Below are positions 20,907 to 30,738 of a stretch of 64,000 bases of DNA, in pieces; position 1 is the first letter of the stretch, and each line of letters begins with the position of its first letter. Made by a program: the position numbers and the translations under genes. The notes below the pieces were generated by a model, which worked only from the letters and a program-made list of their open reading frames with translations, was not told where the DNA came from and did no database searches. The DNA comes from Enterobacteriaceae bacterium (GTDB taxonomy: Bacteria > Pseudomonadota > Gammaproteobacteria > Enterobacterales > Enterobacteriaceae), in assembly GCA_031261005.1 (NCBI GenBank), contig JAISKF010000001.1:1-64000 (forward strand), given 5' to 3'.

Positions 20907-22655
20907 TTATTTATCATGCCCTAACGCCAGTACATCAGTAATCACGCGAAATAGTTCGGTGTTATCCATATAACCGTGAATACGTTCAGCGCCGGAACCA
21001 GAGGCTTGCACCACCAAATCATCAACTGAATGGACGCCGCCGTCGATACTACGCGGTAATATGCCGGTACGTAATACTGCTCCCGGAACATCTTTGTAAG
21101 CCGGATTAGCGATATATTCACCTTTCTCATTTTTAATCGTCGGCTCAAACTGCCCGTCTAGCTTAGGTCGGAATGTTTCGTAATAATCAGGATAGTTGTT
21201 GAAAAATACCGCCAGACGTTTAGATACATCAACGTTATCAGGATAACCATCGCCATTGGTATCTTGATAGTTTGGATAACCGGCTGTTTCATAAACGCCG
21301 ACTTTTTCGCGCATTTCTGTACCTGATTTCTCATCATCAACCGTGCCGATAATCGAGATACCATGCGTGTGATCGCCGGTAACAATAATCAGTGTATCAG
21401 GGTGCGTTTCGGCAAATTTCTTAGCGATAGCCACTGACTGATCCAGCATAATCGTATTGTACACAGAGCGTTCCCAATCCAGCGGGTGCGAGGCTTTGTC
21501 TATCAGCGCCGACTCCACCATCAAGAAGAAGCCATTGTCATTTTTCGACAAAACATCAAGTGCCGTCTGCGTCATATCGGTTAAATCAGGCTGATCAGGA
21601 AATTTCTTGGTGACATTATTTTTCAGGAAGCGGCGATCCAAAACGCCGTCCATATTACCGGTATGGAACAATCCCAACAGTTTTTCAGCACCAGCACCTT
21701 TCTTCTTCAATGAATCGGCATCAGTGACTAGCTGATAACCTGCTTGCTGGAAACGCGCGATATAATCTTCATCATCTTTGCGTTTAGAACCAGCAACATT
21801 TTGCGGTAGAAAATACGCAGAGCCGCCGCCTAGCATCACGTCCGGTTTTACATCGTAAAACATACCGACAATTTCTGATTTATCTGCCCGTCGGCGAGTA
21901 TGTGCGACAACGGCGGCTGGTGTGGCATCTTCCAATTCCGCATCACTGACAATCCCGACTGACATATTCGTGGTGCGTTTCAGCAGTTCACCTAATGTTT
22001 CCTGTTTTGGGTGATTAAGGGAATCTTTCGCACGGCTGACATAAACACCTAACGCATTAACGCCGGATTTGTGACCAGTCATATAGGCGCTCATAGTATT
22101 AGCACTATCGGCAGCAATCGAATCAGTGCTGGACGTACCGATAAACGCCATATCGGATAAATCGTCTATTGCTAACCGACCATTGGCTTTCCCCTCGGTG
22201 ATCCCTTTTGACAGAATGCGCGCGCCAGTACGATGAGCGACCGACAAACCATCACCGATAAACAAAATCACGTTTTTCGCCTGACGTTTCGCTGGCGTCT
22301 GATAGATATTCCAGTTTACGCTGCCCGTTTCTTTTCCGGCAGAAACTTCAATTTTGTAATCGCCTGCCGATGTTAAATCGACATCTTTCAGCACCAGCGA
22401 AGAGGCATTAAGACCATCTTCATTTTTGATGAATTCACCCTTTTTCTGCCAAATTTGTTGGTAATCCTTGCCATTAATTTTCACGCTGACTTGCTCTGGA
22501 TTAACCTCTTTTTCAAATTCGACCTTAAAATCAAATTTGCCGCCTGTCAGCATTGTCGCGCGATCGATAGGATAGATATTCACGGCGGACGCCGTAGCGG
22601 GGATTAACACAGGTATTAACGCGAGAGTGATAGGAACTAACCAGCTTGCCTTCAT
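20907..22655 (-). CDS. Secreted alkaline phosphatase with N-terminal beta-domain
   Basis: Periplasmic or exported metal-dependent phosphomonoesterase of the alkaline phosphatase superfamily, 582 residues, much longer than E. coli PhoA (471). An N-terminal signal peptide ends about ATASA-V25. Residues 25-118 look like a beta-sandwich domain. The catalytic domain follows: D135 in NVILFIGDG, nucleophile S184 in AADSANTMSAYMTG, metal ligands in VESALIDKASHPLDW and TGDHTHG, and the late histidine in GGVHSVDDL. Four PhoB-type repeats lie just upstream, so phosphate starvation control is likely. It is probably not the direct orthologue of E. coli PhoA, so no symbol is given. Confidence 0.9.
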   Translation of the reverse strand: MKASWLVPITLALIPVLIPATASAVNIYPIDRATMLTGGKFDFKVEFEKEVNPEQVSVKINGKDYQQIWQKKGEFIKNEDGLNASSLVLKDVDLTSAGDYKIEVSAGKETGSVNWNIYQTPAKRQAKNVILFIGDGLSVAHRTGARILSKGITEGKANGRLAIDDLSDMAFIGTSSTDSIAADSANTMSAYMTGHKSGVNALGVYVSRAKDSLNHPKQETLGELLKRTTNMSVGIVSDAELEDATPAAVVAHTRRRADKSEIVGMFYDVKPDVMLGGGSAYFLPQNVAGSKRKDDEDYIARFQQAGYQLVTDADSLKKKGAGAEKLLGLFHTGNMDGVLDRRFLKNNVTKKFPDQPDLTDMTQTALDVLSKNDNGFFLMVESALIDKASHPLDWERSVYNTIMLDQSVAIAKKFAETHPDTLIIVTGDHTHGISIIGTVDDEKSGTEMREKVGVYETAGYPNYQDTNGDGYPDNVDVSKRLAVFFNNYPDYYETFRPKLDGQFEPTIKNEKGEYIANPAYKDVPGAVLRTGILPRSIDGGVHSVDDLVVQASGSGAERIHGYMDNTELFRVITDVLALGHDK

Positions 22656-22704
22656 GCTACTTCTCCTGATTTTTTATATTCGCAAGCAACATTACTGAGT
22701 GCTG

Positions 22705-22744
22705 ATGTCAGTTTTATGAATAGATGATGAACAGATAATGAATA
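22705..22744 (-). promoter_or_regulatory. Pho box array
   Basis: On the minus strand four 7-bp units follow each other with an exact 11-bp period: TATTCAT, TGTTCAT, TATTCAT, CTGACAT, separated by 4-bp AT-rich spacers. This is the layout of PhoB boxes (consensus CTGTCAT). The array begins 50 bp upstream of the alkaline phosphatase start codon. Confidence 0.75.
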
Positions 22745-22857
22745 GATGGTGACTAAGCCAATTTAGTTGTACCTGAGTTAGCCCATAACAAGAACAAAAG
22801 GTATTGGCTAAATACAAAAATATACGGATAAGCACATATTTTGCTGATATTAAGGCA

Positions 22858-22884
22858 CAAAAAAGCCGCTGAATATCAGCGGCT
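22858..22884 (-). terminator. Terminator of grcA
   Basis: Stem GCCGCTGA/TCAGCGGC (22866-22884) with a 3-base loop, followed on the minus strand by a T-run. It lies about 40 bp after the grcA stop. Confidence 0.9.
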
Positions 22885-22926
22885 TTCGTATTCTCATCGA
22901 ACTGAACTGTGAACTACAAGAAATTA

Positions 22927-23310
22927 TTACAGGCTTTCAGTGAAAGTACGGGTAATAACGTCGCGTTGCTGTTCTGGAGTCAGTGAGTTGAAACGTACTG
23001 CATAACCAGAAACACGGATAGTCAGTTGAGGATATTTTTCCGGGTGTTTAACCGCATCTTCCAGTGTATCGCGGCTTAATACGTTAACGTTCAGATGTTG
23101 ACCACCTTCAACGCGCACCGTTGGCTTCACTTCCATTGGAACTTCGCGGTATTCGATTTGACCCAGTTGGCTAACAGGTACGATCTGATCTTCTGCATAA
23201 TCTGCTTTAGCACAAACACAACGTGCTTCAGATTTTTCATTATCCAGCAGCCAGAAAGAATTCAGTAATGCCGCATTGTTAGCTTTAGTAATTTGGATAC
23301 CAGTAATCAT
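22927..23310 (-). CDS. grcA: Autonomous glycyl radical cofactor
   Basis: Small stand-in for the C-terminal glycyl radical domain of pyruvate formate-lyase; it can rescue enzyme whose backbone has been cut by oxygen. It has 127 residues, as in E. coli. The radical glycine is G102 in [12 protein letters not shown]. The start is ATG 23310 ([10 protein letters not shown]), preceded by GGAGG; the frame stays open upstream but that part has no family similarity and contains the promoter. A perfect FNR site 130 bp upstream fits induction without oxygen. It diverges from ung; in E. coli the two are also neighbours. Confidence 0.97.
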   Translation of the reverse strand: MITGIQITKANNAALLNSFWLLDNEKSEARCVCAKADYAEDQIVPVSQLGQIEYREVPMEVKPTVRVEGGQHLNVNVLSRDTLEDAVKHPEKYPQLTIRVSGYAVRFNSLTPEQQRDVITRTFTESL

Positions 23311-23433
23311 GGTGCCTCCTTCAGTTTTTAATTTACGCTCCCCCAGCGAGTCTGGGGCAACAATTTTGAAATCATTCAATGTGAAACATTGGTTATTTTT
23401 CATCTTATATAGCAGTAACGCAGAGTTCATTCT

Positions 23434-23447
23434 TTGATTTAAATCAA
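23434..23447. promoter_or_regulatory. FNR site upstream of grcA
   Basis: TTGATTTAAATCAA is a perfect match to the FNR consensus TTGAT-N4-ATCAA. It lies between grcA and ung, 124 bp from the grcA start and 249 bp from ung, so grcA is the likely target. Confidence 0.85.
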
Positions 23448-23695
23448 TTTTCAAATCTTGTTAATTTTATCTATTTTTGCATATTTTTGTTTTACATCAA
23501 ATTTTACCAATTTTAATGCTAAAATATTTTTGTAAATTTTCAAATCTTTTTTATGGTTTTGTTAATTCTGCGGATCAGTATGATAAAAAGTCATCATCAA
23601 TCGCGCCTTACGGTATCATAGCCAACGCTCTTCAATTACCGCTCTGTGCGACAATGACAAGCAACCAGAAAAAACCTAAAGAAAGGAGAACCTGC

Positions 23696-24373
23696 ATGAG
23701 CGACAAACTGACATGGCATGATGTTATCGGTCAGGAAAAACAACAGCCTTACTTTCAAGACACGCTAAAATTTGTTGCTTGTGAAAGAGCAGCCGGAAAG
23801 CAGATTTATCCGCCGCAGAAAGATGTCTTTAACGCATTCAGTTCAACTGAACTGGCAGATATTAAAGTGGTTATTTTGGGGCAAGATCCTTATCACGGTC
23901 CGAATCAGGCTCATGGCTTATCTTTTTCCGTATTGCCGGGCATTCAGCCGCCGCCATCATTAATGAATATGTATAAAGAACTGATGACCGATATTGCTGG
24001 CTTCCAGCGCCCGAATCATGGCTATCTGCAAAGTTGGGCGAATCAAGGCGTGATGCTGCTCAATACGGTACTAACCGTTGAAGCTGGCAAGGCGCACTCT
24101 CATGCAAGTTTAGGCTGGGAAACGTTTACCGATAGAGTGATTGCTGCCATCAATGAGCATCGTGACGGTATTGTTTTTCTGCTTTGGGGCTCTCATGCAC
24201 AGAAGAAAGGCAACATTATTGATCGCAAACGTCATTATGTTTTAGCTGCGCCGCACCCCTCTCCGCTCTCAGCACATCGCGGCTTCTTCGGCTGCAAACA
24301 CTTTTCTCAAGCAAATACGTTACTGGAGCAGCAAGGATTAACGCCGATTAAATGGCAGTTGGATAATCTCTGA
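23696..24373 (+). CDS. ung: Uracil-DNA glycosylase
   Basis: Base-excision repair enzyme that removes uracil from DNA. With the start at ATG 23696 the product has 225 residues (E. coli 229). The start is supported by GAAAGGAGAACCTGC just upstream and by [20 protein letters not shown], which matches E. coli; the upstream open frame has no similarity. The catalytic water-activating motif GQDPYHG (D64) and the H187 motif [15 protein letters not shown] are intact. Confidence 0.97.
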   Translation: MSDKLTWHDVIGQEKQQPYFQDTLKFVACERAAGKQIYPPQKDVFNAFSSTELADIKVVILGQDPYHGPNQAHGLSFSVLPGIQPPPSLMNMYKELMTDIAGFQRPNHGYLQSWANQGVMLLNTVLTVEAGKAHSHASLGWETFTDRVIAAINEHRDGIVFLLWGSHAQKKGNIIDRKRHYVLAAPHPSPLSAHRGFFGCKHFSQANTLLEQQGLTPIKWQLDNL

Positions 24374-24375
24374 CG

Positions 24376-24456
24376 AATCTTAGATTTGGATAACAAATTG
24401 TGCGGGCAGCAGATTGCCGTCCCTACGAAGAACAGCATAATCATTTGAAATTTATA
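24376..24456. repeat. TA-ended hairpin repeat, copy 6 (deleted)
   Basis: Only one end (AATCTTAGATTTGGATAAC), one GC-rich arm (GGGCAGCAGATTGCCGTCCC) and the TTTGAAATTTAT arm remain, so most of the palindrome is lost. It begins two bases after the ung stop codon. Confidence 0.65.
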
Positions 24457-24461
24457 AATAA

Positions 24462-24503
24462 AAAAAATAGCCGCGCTAATTAGAATTAGCATGGCTATTT
24501 TTA
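24462..24503. terminator. Bidirectional terminator between ung and ccp
   Basis: Inverted repeat with AAAAATAGCC and GGCTATTTTT as outer arms and GCTAATT/AATTAGC inside (one mismatch). A and T runs on the flanks allow use in both directions, serving convergent ung and ccp. Confidence 0.8.
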
Positions 24504-24532
24504 TTAAACAATCAACTCACCAACATTAAAGA

Positions 24533-25930
24533 TTAAAGTTTAGTTGCTTGCTCCAGCTTATATTCACCCGTAGTTGATTTCAGGAATTCCACAATATCGT
24601 CCACATCTTTTTCTGGCAGCGTGGTTTCTAACTGGAATTTCAGCATCATATTAACGGCATCTTTCAGCGTATCAAGGCTGCCATCGTGCAGATATGGTGC
24701 GGTCAGATCAACATTACGCAATGTTGGTACTTTGAAACGATAACGGTCACGCTCAAACTTAGTGAAATTAAAGCGACCTAAATCTACTTCTGCAACACCA
24801 TTACCGCGCGCGGCAAAGTAATCCTCTTTCAGCCCCATCATTTCAAATGACTGACCGCCAAGATTTTTACCAACGTGGCAAGTATCACATTTGTTTTCTT
24901 TAAACAATTGGAAACCATGTTTTTGTTGAGCCGTTAAAGCACTGGCATCACCTTTCAGATAACGGTCAAACGGACTGTTAGGCGTAACTAATGTTTTTTC
25001 AAACTCAGCGATAGCATCGGTAATGCTTTCTGAGGTAAAGCCTTGCGGATAAACTTCACTAAATACCGCTGTCAGTTCTGGATCACTGGCTAACTTACCA
25101 ATAATTTGATCCCAAGACTTTGAACCCATTTCAATTGGGTTAAGCGGTGGTCCGCCAGCTTGTTCCTGCAAGTTATGTGCGCGACCGTCCCAGAATTGCT
25201 CAATGTTATAAATCGAGTTAAAGACTGTCGGCGCATTGATTGGTCCCAATTGACCATTGATACCTTTTGAAGTCACTAAACCATCAACACCACCGGCATC
25301 TAACTTGTGGCATGTTTCACAAGCCAGTGTGTTATCACCAGATAAACGCTTGTCATGATAAAGGATCGCACCCAATGCAACTTTCTTCGCATCAGTTTCC
25401 ATCTGTGGTGGTAACGGCTGTACTGCTTCATTTTCAAATGCAGGGCTAACACCCGCGCTCACATAATATTTTGAGCGTTGCTCTTTTGCCCAGTTCAGAA
25501 TCGCTGTTCGATCTTCTGCGCTCACGCTACCGCTCCAGTGAACAGCAGTGTAACGAGTTGGCGGCATTTCCTGATCGGCAACGACACGTTCAATTTTTGC
25601 CAGATCAGATTCCGGTGCAGCCGTGCCGTTAACTAAGCTGTCCATCGTTGATTGCATATTGAAGTGGATATAACCCATCTTCACATCATGCGCCATTAAC
25701 TGTTTGGCAATTGGGAACGAAGCATAGAACGGCATATCGGCGTTAGCTGTATGACAATACTCACAACCGCGTTTGTAGAAAATATCTCGTACCTGTGCAT
25801 CACCTTTCGGCGTCGCAGAGGCAATTAAGCGCTCACTTCGCTTGGAGTCATAGTTATAGATATAAGCGGCTGTTCCCAAATAACCGACTATACCTATAGC
25901 ACACGCCCCTATAATCAACTTCTTTATCAT
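24533..25930 (-). CDS. ccp: Tri-haem cytochrome c peroxidase
   Basis: Periplasmic, membrane-anchored peroxidase that reduces hydrogen peroxide with electrons from the quinol pool; homologue of E. coli Ccp/YhjA (465 aa, same length). An N-terminal hydrophobic anchor (about residues 4-24) precedes an extra haem domain with CEYCH (56-60). The two classic peroxidase haem sites follow: CETCH (204-208) and CDTCH (348-352). GPINAPTVFNSIYNIEQFWDGRA is strongly conserved. A perfect FNR site about 105 bp upstream fits use of peroxide as an anaerobic electron acceptor. Confidence 0.95.
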   Translation of the reverse strand: MIKKLIIGACAIGIVGYLGTAAYIYNYDSKRSERLIASATPKGDAQVRDIFYKRGCEYCHTANADMPFYASFPIAKQLMAHDVKMGYIHFNMQSTMDSLVNGTAAPESDLAKIERVVADQEMPPTRYTAVHWSGSVSAEDRTAILNWAKEQRSKYYVSAGVSPAFENEAVQPLPPQMETDAKKVALGAILYHDKRLSGDNTLACETCHKLDAGGVDGLVTSKGINGQLGPINAPTVFNSIYNIEQFWDGRAHNLQEQAGGPPLNPIEMGSKSWDQIIGKLASDPELTAVFSEVYPQGFTSESITDAIAEFEKTLVTPNSPFDRYLKGDASALTAQQKHGFQLFKENKCDTCHVGKNLGGQSFEMMGLKEDYFAARGNGVAEVDLGRFNFTKFERDRYRFKVPTLRNVDLTAPYLHDGSLDTLKDAVNMMLKFQLETTLPEKDVDDIVEFLKSTTGEYKLEQATKL

Positions 25931-26029
25931 TATTTCCTCACATTATTCTCTGTCTTATTGAAATGTCATGAGAAAATGCTAACTCATGAAAAAAACATTG
26001 GAATTATCTCTGGTAATTAGATTAGTAAA

Positions 26030-26043
26030 TTGATGAATATCAA
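26030..26043. promoter_or_regulatory. FNR site upstream of ccp
   Basis: TTGATGAATATCAA matches TTGAT-N4-ATCAA perfectly. It is about 100 bp upstream of the ccp start, and no other start codon faces it at short distance. Confidence 0.85.
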
Positions 26044-26095
26044 TTATGACTAATAGCCGTACCTATCGTTAAAATAGGAATTAGCTATTAAAGCC

Positions 26096-26140
26096 ATGCC
26101 GTAATAAATCATGCCGCTATAAATCATGTCGTAAATAAAT
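26096..26140. repeat. Three tandem 15-bp repeats
   Basis: Units are ATGCCGTAATAAATC, ATGCCGCTATAAATC and ATGTCGTAAATAAAT, head to tail with no spacer. They lie between the ccp FNR site and the grpE terminator, outside any gene. Confidence 0.8.
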
Positions 26141-26208
26141 GTAGCAGGAAAAATCGGGGAGAATGCGAGAGGAAATTTAACGTAATGAAACTAATAAAAA
26201 TTTGACTA

Positions 26209-26242
26209 GTGAGATAAGACATCTTTTCAAGCCTTATCTCAC
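26209..26242 (-). terminator. Probable terminator of grpE
   Basis: A perfect 10-bp stem GTGAGATAAG/CTTATCTCAC with a 14-base loop lies about 20 bp after the grpE stop. The T-run on the minus strand (AAATTTTTATT) begins a few bases after the stem, so efficiency is uncertain. Confidence 0.6.
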
Positions 26243-26261
26243 ATTAATCACACTGACGAGA

Positions 26262-26843
26262 TTATTTAGAAACAGCCACCATTGCAGGGCGAATCAATCG
26301 ACCATTCAGGGTATAGCCTTTTTGCATCACCATCATCACATGATTAGGCTGATGATCCGCAGACTCCATCAATGTCATCGCTTGATGCAGTTCAGGATTG
26401 AATGGCACATTGACTTCTTCCACTGCCTCAACACCGAACTTACGCACTGCGCCTAACAATGATTTTAGTGTCAGCTCGACACCTTCAGTTAAAGAGGCTA
26501 AATCTGGATTCTCTTTATTAGCGGATTCCAGTGCGCGCTCCAAGTTATCAATGACAGGTAAAAGCTCAATAGAGAATTTCTCTAAGGCAAATTTATGCGC
26601 TTTCTCGACATCTTGTTCTGCGCGGCGGCGAACATTTTCGACTTCAGCACGAACGCGCAAAACATTCTCGCGTTCTAGCTGTTGAGCTTGCGCCAGTTGT
26701 GCTTCCAGATTAGCAATACGCTCACTATATTGATTGCTTGCGTCTGTCTCTGCGGCTTGCTCTTCGCTTTCCACTTGCTGATGTTCGTTTAATGTTTCTT
26801 CTGAGGCTTGCTCATTAGGGGTATTTTGTTCTTTACTACTCAT
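26262..26843 (-). CDS. grpE: Nucleotide exchange factor for DnaK
   Basis: Cytosolic dimeric cochaperone that releases ADP from DnaK. It has 193 residues (E. coli 197). The acidic, glutamine-rich N-terminus (residues 1-40) is followed by a long coiled-coil with [20 protein letters not shown] and [19 protein letters not shown]. The C-terminal beta-domain has [13 protein letters not shown] and [20 protein letters not shown] sigma-32 type promoter lies upstream. It diverges from nadK, as in E. coli. Confidence 0.97.
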   Translation of the reverse strand: MSSKEQNTPNEQASEETLNEHQQVESEEQAAETDASNQYSERIANLEAQLAQAQQLERENVLRVRAEVENVRRRAEQDVEKAHKFALEKFSIELLPVIDNLERALESANKENPDLASLTEGVELTLKSLLGAVRKFGVEAVEEVNVPFNPELHQAMTLMESADHQPNHVMMVMQKGYTLNGRLIRPAMVAVSK

Positions 26844-26886
26844 GTAAATCTCCGCAGTTTGGCATTACGCTTACTTGTTCGTATAT

Positions 26887-26915
26887 ATTATGGGGATGAA
26901 AATTGACGAATCAAG
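26887..26915 (-). promoter_or_regulatory. Sigma-32 (heat shock) promoter of grpE
   Basis: On the minus strand CTTGATT (26909-26915) and CCCCATAAT (26887-26895) are separated by 13 bp, close to the sigma-32 consensus CTTGAAA-N13-CCCCATNT. It ends 44 bp before the grpE ATG. Confidence 0.8.
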
Positions 26916-26968
26916 GAAGTCGTTCATATTGTATGGGTGCTATTGTCGCATCTGACAGGAAAAATAAA

Positions 26969-27850
26969 ATGAATAATAAGTTCAGTTGCATCGGATTAGT
27001 CGGACACCCGCGCCATCCTGCCGCATTCGCGACACATAAAACACTTTATCATTGGTTAAAAACCAGAGGTTACTCAGTCATTGTAGAACAACAAATCGCA
27101 AATGACCTCAAAGTTGATGGTATGGAAAGCGGCAGTCTGGCGGATATTGGTCAGCAGGCAGATCTCGCAATCGTTATCGGCGGTGACGGCAATATGCTCG
27201 GCGCTGCGCGGATTCTGTCGCGCTATAATATAAAAGTCATCGGCGTAAATCGCGGTAATCTCGGTTTTCTGACAGATCTCAATCCTGACAATCTTTATCA
27301 ACAATTATCCGATGTATTAGAGGGTGAATACATCACGGAAAAACGTTTTTTACTGGAAGCACAACTTCACCGTGATCATCAGCCAATGCGCGTCAGCACG
27401 GCAATTAATGAAGTCGTATTGCACCCTGGTAAAGTTGCTCACATGATTGAATTTGAAGTTTATATTGATAATAACTTCGCGTTTTCTCAACGCTCCGATG
27501 GATTAATCATCTCAACACCGACTGGCTCAACAGCTTATTCGTTATCCGCTGGCGGTCCTATTCTGGCACCCAATCTTGATGCGATCGTGCTAGTGCCGAT
27601 GTTTCCTCACACTCTCACGTCAAGACCATTAGTGATCAGCAGCGACAGCACGATTAACCTGCGCTTTGCTCACCATTACAGCCGCGATTTGGAAATCAGT
27701 TGTGATAGCCAAATCGCTCTGCCGATCCAAAAAGATGAGCAAGTTGTTATCAAACGCAGCGAATCACATCTGAATTTAATCCACCCGAAAAATTACAGTT
27801 ATTACGATACGTTAAGTACCAAACTTGGTTGGTCAAAAAAGCTATTTTAG
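26969..27850 (+). CDS. nadK: NAD kinase
   Basis: Cytosolic enzyme that phosphorylates NAD to NADP. It has 293 residues from ATG 26969 ([17 protein letters not shown]), matching E. coli (292). The longer open frame upstream has no similarity and overlaps the grpE promoter. The catalytic GGDGN motif is at residues 71-75 (D73), with the [19 protein letters not shown] and [20 protein letters not shown] segments intact. The end KLGWSKKLF equals E. coli. Confidence 0.97.
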   Translation: MNNKFSCIGLVGHPRHPAAFATHKTLYHWLKTRGYSVIVEQQIANDLKVDGMESGSLADIGQQADLAIVIGGDGNMLGAARILSRYNIKVIGVNRGNLGFLTDLNPDNLYQQLSDVLEGEYITEKRFLLEAQLHRDHQPMRVSTAINEVVLHPGKVAHMIEFEVYIDNNFAFSQRSDGLIISTPTGSTAYSLSAGGPILAPNLDAIVLVPMFPHTLTSRPLVISSDSTINLRFAHHYSRDLEISCDSQIALPIQKDEQVVIKRSESHLNLIHPKNYSYYDTLSTKLGWSKKLF

Positions 27851-27896
27851 ACAATTGCACTAAAAAATTTTGCTAAAAAATAGTCAATCCGCTTTA

Positions 27897-27934
27897 CTGT
27901 ATATAAAACCAGTTTATACTGTATGTAATTACAG
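27897..27934 (+). promoter_or_regulatory. Two LexA boxes of recN
   Basis: CTGTATATAAAACCAG (27897-27912) and CTGTATGTAATTACAG (27919-27934) fit CTGT-N8-ACAG, the first with one half-site change. They sit directly before the recN start at the spacing known from E. coli recN, so strong SOS control is expected. Confidence 0.9.
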
Positions 27935-27954
27935 TTATGTACAGGAATAGGAAC

Positions 27955-29616
27955 ATGCTGGCACAACTAACTATCAGTAATTTTGCCATTGTCCGTGAGT
28001 TAGAAATTGACTTTCAAACGGGTATGACAGCGATCACCGGCGAAACGGGCGCGGGTAAATCCATCGCCATTGATGCGTTAGGGCTTTGTTTGGGCAGCCG
28101 CTCTGAAGCATCAATGGTACGTAACGGCGCTAAAAGAGCAGATATTTGCGCCCGTTTCTCGCTAAAAGATACGCCTGCGGCTCACCGCTGGTTAGAAGAA
28201 AACCAACTGGACGATCAGCAAGAATGTTTATTACGCCGAGTGATCAGCGCTGATGGTCGTTCGCGCGGTTTTATTAATGGCACGTCTGTTCCTGTCTCTC
28301 AATTGCGTGAATTAGGTCAGTTGTTAATCCAGATCCACGGTCAACACGCCCATCAACTGTTACTCAAACCAGAACATCAAAAACATTTGTTAGATGCTTA
28401 TGCCCATCAAGCTGATTTAACTCATGAAATGCAACAGGCTTACCAAAAATGGCACTATAGCTGCACTCAACTGGCACAGTATCAGCAACAAAGTCTGGAG
28501 CAAGAATCTCGTCAGCAATTATTACAATATCAATTAAAAGAACTGAATGAATTCGCACCGCAAGCCGGAGAATATGAACAAATTGATGAAGAATACAAAC
28601 GTTTAGCGAATAGCGGGCAATTACTCTCTTTGACACAAGAAAGCCTGCAAGTGCTGGCAGAAAATGATGAACAAAACGTATTAAGTTTACTGAATCATGC
28701 CAAACATCAATTACAAGAACTGGCGTCGATAGATAACAAAATGAGTGGTCTGCTTAACATGCTGGAAGAAGCGACTATTCAAGTTTCAGAAACCAGTGAA
28801 GAGCTGCGCCATTATGCAGAAAAAATGGAAATGGATCCGGTTCGTCTGTACGAGCTGGAACAACGTCTGTCACGCCAGTTAGCGCTTGCCCGTAAACATC
28901 GTATCGCCCCGGAGCAACTACCAGACCTTTATCAACGCTTACTGGAAGAGCAACAACAACTGACTCAACGTGATAATGATTACGCCGAATTAAATGCAGC
29001 AGTAACTCAGCATCATAAACAGGCACTTGATGTAGCTAACCGGTTGCATATTCAGCGTACTCATTATGCTACTGAACTTTCCGCGCTAATCACAGAAAGT
29101 ATGCGTTCACTATCCATGCCGCATGGTCAGCTAGAGATCGATGTCGTCCATCAGCCAGAACATCTGAATGCAGAGGGTGCTGATAAAGTTGAGTTCCGCG
29201 TTTGTACTAATCCCGGACAACCACAGCAAGCATTATCTAAAGTTGCATCAGGCGGTGAACTCTCTCGTATCGCATTAGCCATTCAAGTGATCACGGCTCA
29301 GAAAATGGATACGCCAGCACTAATATTTGATGAAGTTGATGTCGGTATTAGCGGACCAACAGCCGCCATTGTCGGCAAATTATTACGTCAGCTTGGTGAA
29401 TCAACACAAGTGATGTGTGTCACTCACTTACCGCAAGTTGCCGGTAATGGACATCAGCATTTCTATGTCAATAAGCAAACCGATGGCGAAGAAACCGAAA
29501 CGCAAATGGTATTACTTGATAAGCAGGCGCGTATGCAGGAGTTGGCTCGTTTACTTGGCGGTAGCGCAATCACTCGTAATACATTAGCGAATGCCCGTGA
29601 ATTATTAGTTGCCTAA
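27955..29616 (+). CDS. recN: DNA repair ATPase RecN
   Basis: SMC-like ATPase acting in recombinational repair of double-strand breaks. It has 553 residues from ATG 27955 ([16 protein letters not shown]), the E. coli length. Walker A GETGAGKS is at 29-36. A long central coiled coil follows, then the signature [10 protein letters not shown] and Walker [14 protein letters not shown]. The upstream in-frame ATG at 27937 lies on the last base pairs of the LexA box and is not the family start. Confidence 0.97.
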   Translation: MLAQLTISNFAIVRELEIDFQTGMTAITGETGAGKSIAIDALGLCLGSRSEASMVRNGAKRADICARFSLKDTPAAHRWLEENQLDDQQECLLRRVISADGRSRGFINGTSVPVSQLRELGQLLIQIHGQHAHQLLLKPEHQKHLLDAYAHQADLTHEMQQAYQKWHYSCTQLAQYQQQSLEQESRQQLLQYQLKELNEFAPQAGEYEQIDEEYKRLANSGQLLSLTQESLQVLAENDEQNVLSLLNHAKHQLQELASIDNKMSGLLNMLEEATIQVSETSEELRHYAEKMEMDPVRLYELEQRLSRQLALARKHRIAPEQLPDLYQRLLEEQQQLTQRDNDYAELNAAVTQHHKQALDVANRLHIQRTHYATELSALITESMRSLSMPHGQLEIDVVHQPEHLNAEGADKVEFRVCTNPGQPQQALSKVASGGELSRIALAIQVITAQKMDTPALIFDEVDVGISGPTAAIVGKLLRQLGESTQVMCVTHLPQVAGNGHQHFYVNKQTDGEETETQMVLLDKQARMQELARLLGGSAITRNTLANARELLVA

Positions 29617-30049
29617 GTTACCGATTCGTTTTCCTAACGAACTTATCAGCAAGAATAAAAATTAAAGGTATAACTAACTTTTTGTAAAAGCTGAAGCCGA
29701 ATAAACGCACAGATAAGGCTATATAACCCGAACTTCAGATAAAAAGTTATATTATTGCGATAGCTTTCAAGTAATTATGCAATTTTTCGCAGGAACGGCA
29801 ATTCACAGTGAAATCAACGGCGGCAAATTACTGTTCCTGTGAATTATTTTTTAATATCAATATATTAACTTATCGTTCGCACGATTCTCTTATCCAACCC
29901 TGAGGTTATATAATTAAGAGAACGATCTAAAACCACATATCAGGTGCAGATAAATTTTTATCAGATGACAGATAAACGAGTACTAAAGGTTTCCAAATGT
30001 CGCAAGGTCTATTATCATCGACAACCTACGTTTTAAAGGAATGTATATT
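29617..30049. other. recN-bamE intergenic region
   Basis: 433 bp without a gene. It holds one full TA-ended repeat (29724-29908) and the bamE promoter region. No other reading frame with coding character was seen. Confidence 0.7.
29724..29908. repeat. TA-ended hairpin repeat, copy 7
   Basis: Ends TAACCCGAACTTCAGATAA and TTATCCAACCCTGAGGTTA are inverted repeats, and both are flanked by a further TA. The outer arms are CAGGAAC and GTTCCTG instead of the usual GGGGC/GCCCC-type pair, so both arms changed together. Confidence 0.85.
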
Positions 30050-30394
30050 ATGCGCTGCAAATTGTTGACTGCCGCTGTGGTGGCTCTTGGAGTTATGGTA
30101 ACTGGCTGTTCTACATTAGAGAAAGTCGTTTATCGTCCAGACATAAATCAAGGAAATTACCTAACGCAGGGTGATGTATCCAAACTGCAAAAAGGCATGA
30201 GCAAGCAACAAGTGGTTTATATACTTGGAACTCCGCTAATGCAGGACCCGTTTGGTTCCGATACTTGGTACTATGTATTCCGTCAGCAGCCGGGACACGA
30301 AGATATGACTCAACAAACGTTAACGCTAACGTTTGATAGCGGCGGTACACTAACCAGTATCAATAATGATACAACGATGATGAAGAACGACTGA
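30050..30394 (+). CDS. bamE: Outer membrane assembly lipoprotein BamE
   Basis: Lipoprotein of the BAM complex that inserts beta-barrel proteins. It has 114 residues from ATG 30050 ([12 protein letters not shown]). The lipobox VTGC places the lipidated cysteine at C20. The mature part is nearly identical to E. coli around [13 protein letters not shown] and FRQQPGHE. An ATG three codons upstream (30041) is in frame but has AAAGGA only one base away, while 30050 is correctly spaced. Between recN and ratB, as in E. coli. Confidence 0.96.
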   Translation: MRCKLLTAAVVALGVMVTGCSTLEKVVYRPDINQGNYLTQGDVSKLQKGMSKQQVVYILGTPLMQDPFGSDTWYYVFRQQPGHEDMTQQTLTLTFDSGGTLTSINNDTTMMKND

Positions 30395-30430
30395 TTACTA
30401 TAGACCGAACGCTTGAGATGAATTACACAA

Positions 30431-30455
30431 ATAAGACGCTTTTACAGCGTCTTAT
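30431..30455. terminator. Terminator shared by bamE and ratB
   Basis: A perfect 10-bp stem ATAAGACGCT/AGCGTCTTAT with a 5-base loop, T-run on the plus side and TTGTGTAATT on the other. The ratB stop codon is inside the hairpin. Confidence 0.8.
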
Positions 30456-30738
30456 TTTTTGATTTTTCCGCACGCAGACGGCGCAGCTCTTTAGGATCAG
30501 CAATTAACGGACGGTAAATCTCCACCCTATCACCCTCTTGCAGCACATCCGTTAACTTAGCGGCTCGGCTAAAAACGCCGACTTTATTCACCGCCAGATC
30601 AATATCATTACGCTCGGCAAGAATTTCCGAAGCAAGAATTGCCTGCTCAACTATTGTGCCTTCCGGTACTGTTAAACTTTTCAAATATTGACGTTCCGGC
30701 AAGGCATAAACCACTTCAATATGAATATCAGACACCAT
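30442..30738 (-). CDS. ratB: RatB (RnfH-family ubiquitin-like protein)
   Basis: Small protein of unknown function in the RnfH/ThiS-like fold family, 98 residues (E. coli RatB 96). Conserved segments are [48 protein letters not shown] and DPKELRR. The start chosen is 30738 (MVSDIHIEV), which overlaps the end of ratA by 11 bp; the longer frame from 30768 lies inside ratA. Partner of ratA in a two-gene operon. Confidence 0.93.
   Translation of the reverse strand: MVSDIHIEVVYALPERQYLKSLTVPEGTIVEQAILASEILAERNDIDLAVNKVGVFSRAAKLTDVLQEGDRVEIYRPLIADPKELRRLRAEKSKNKTL

Noticed and set aside
23311-23454. 48-codon extension of GrcA
   Set aside because: It covers the FNR site and promoter region; [10 protein letters not shown] at 23310 with GGAGG upstream is the conserved start.
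23477-23695. 73-codon extension of Ung
   Set aside because: No similarity to the family, and a strong ribosome-binding site precedes ATG 23696.
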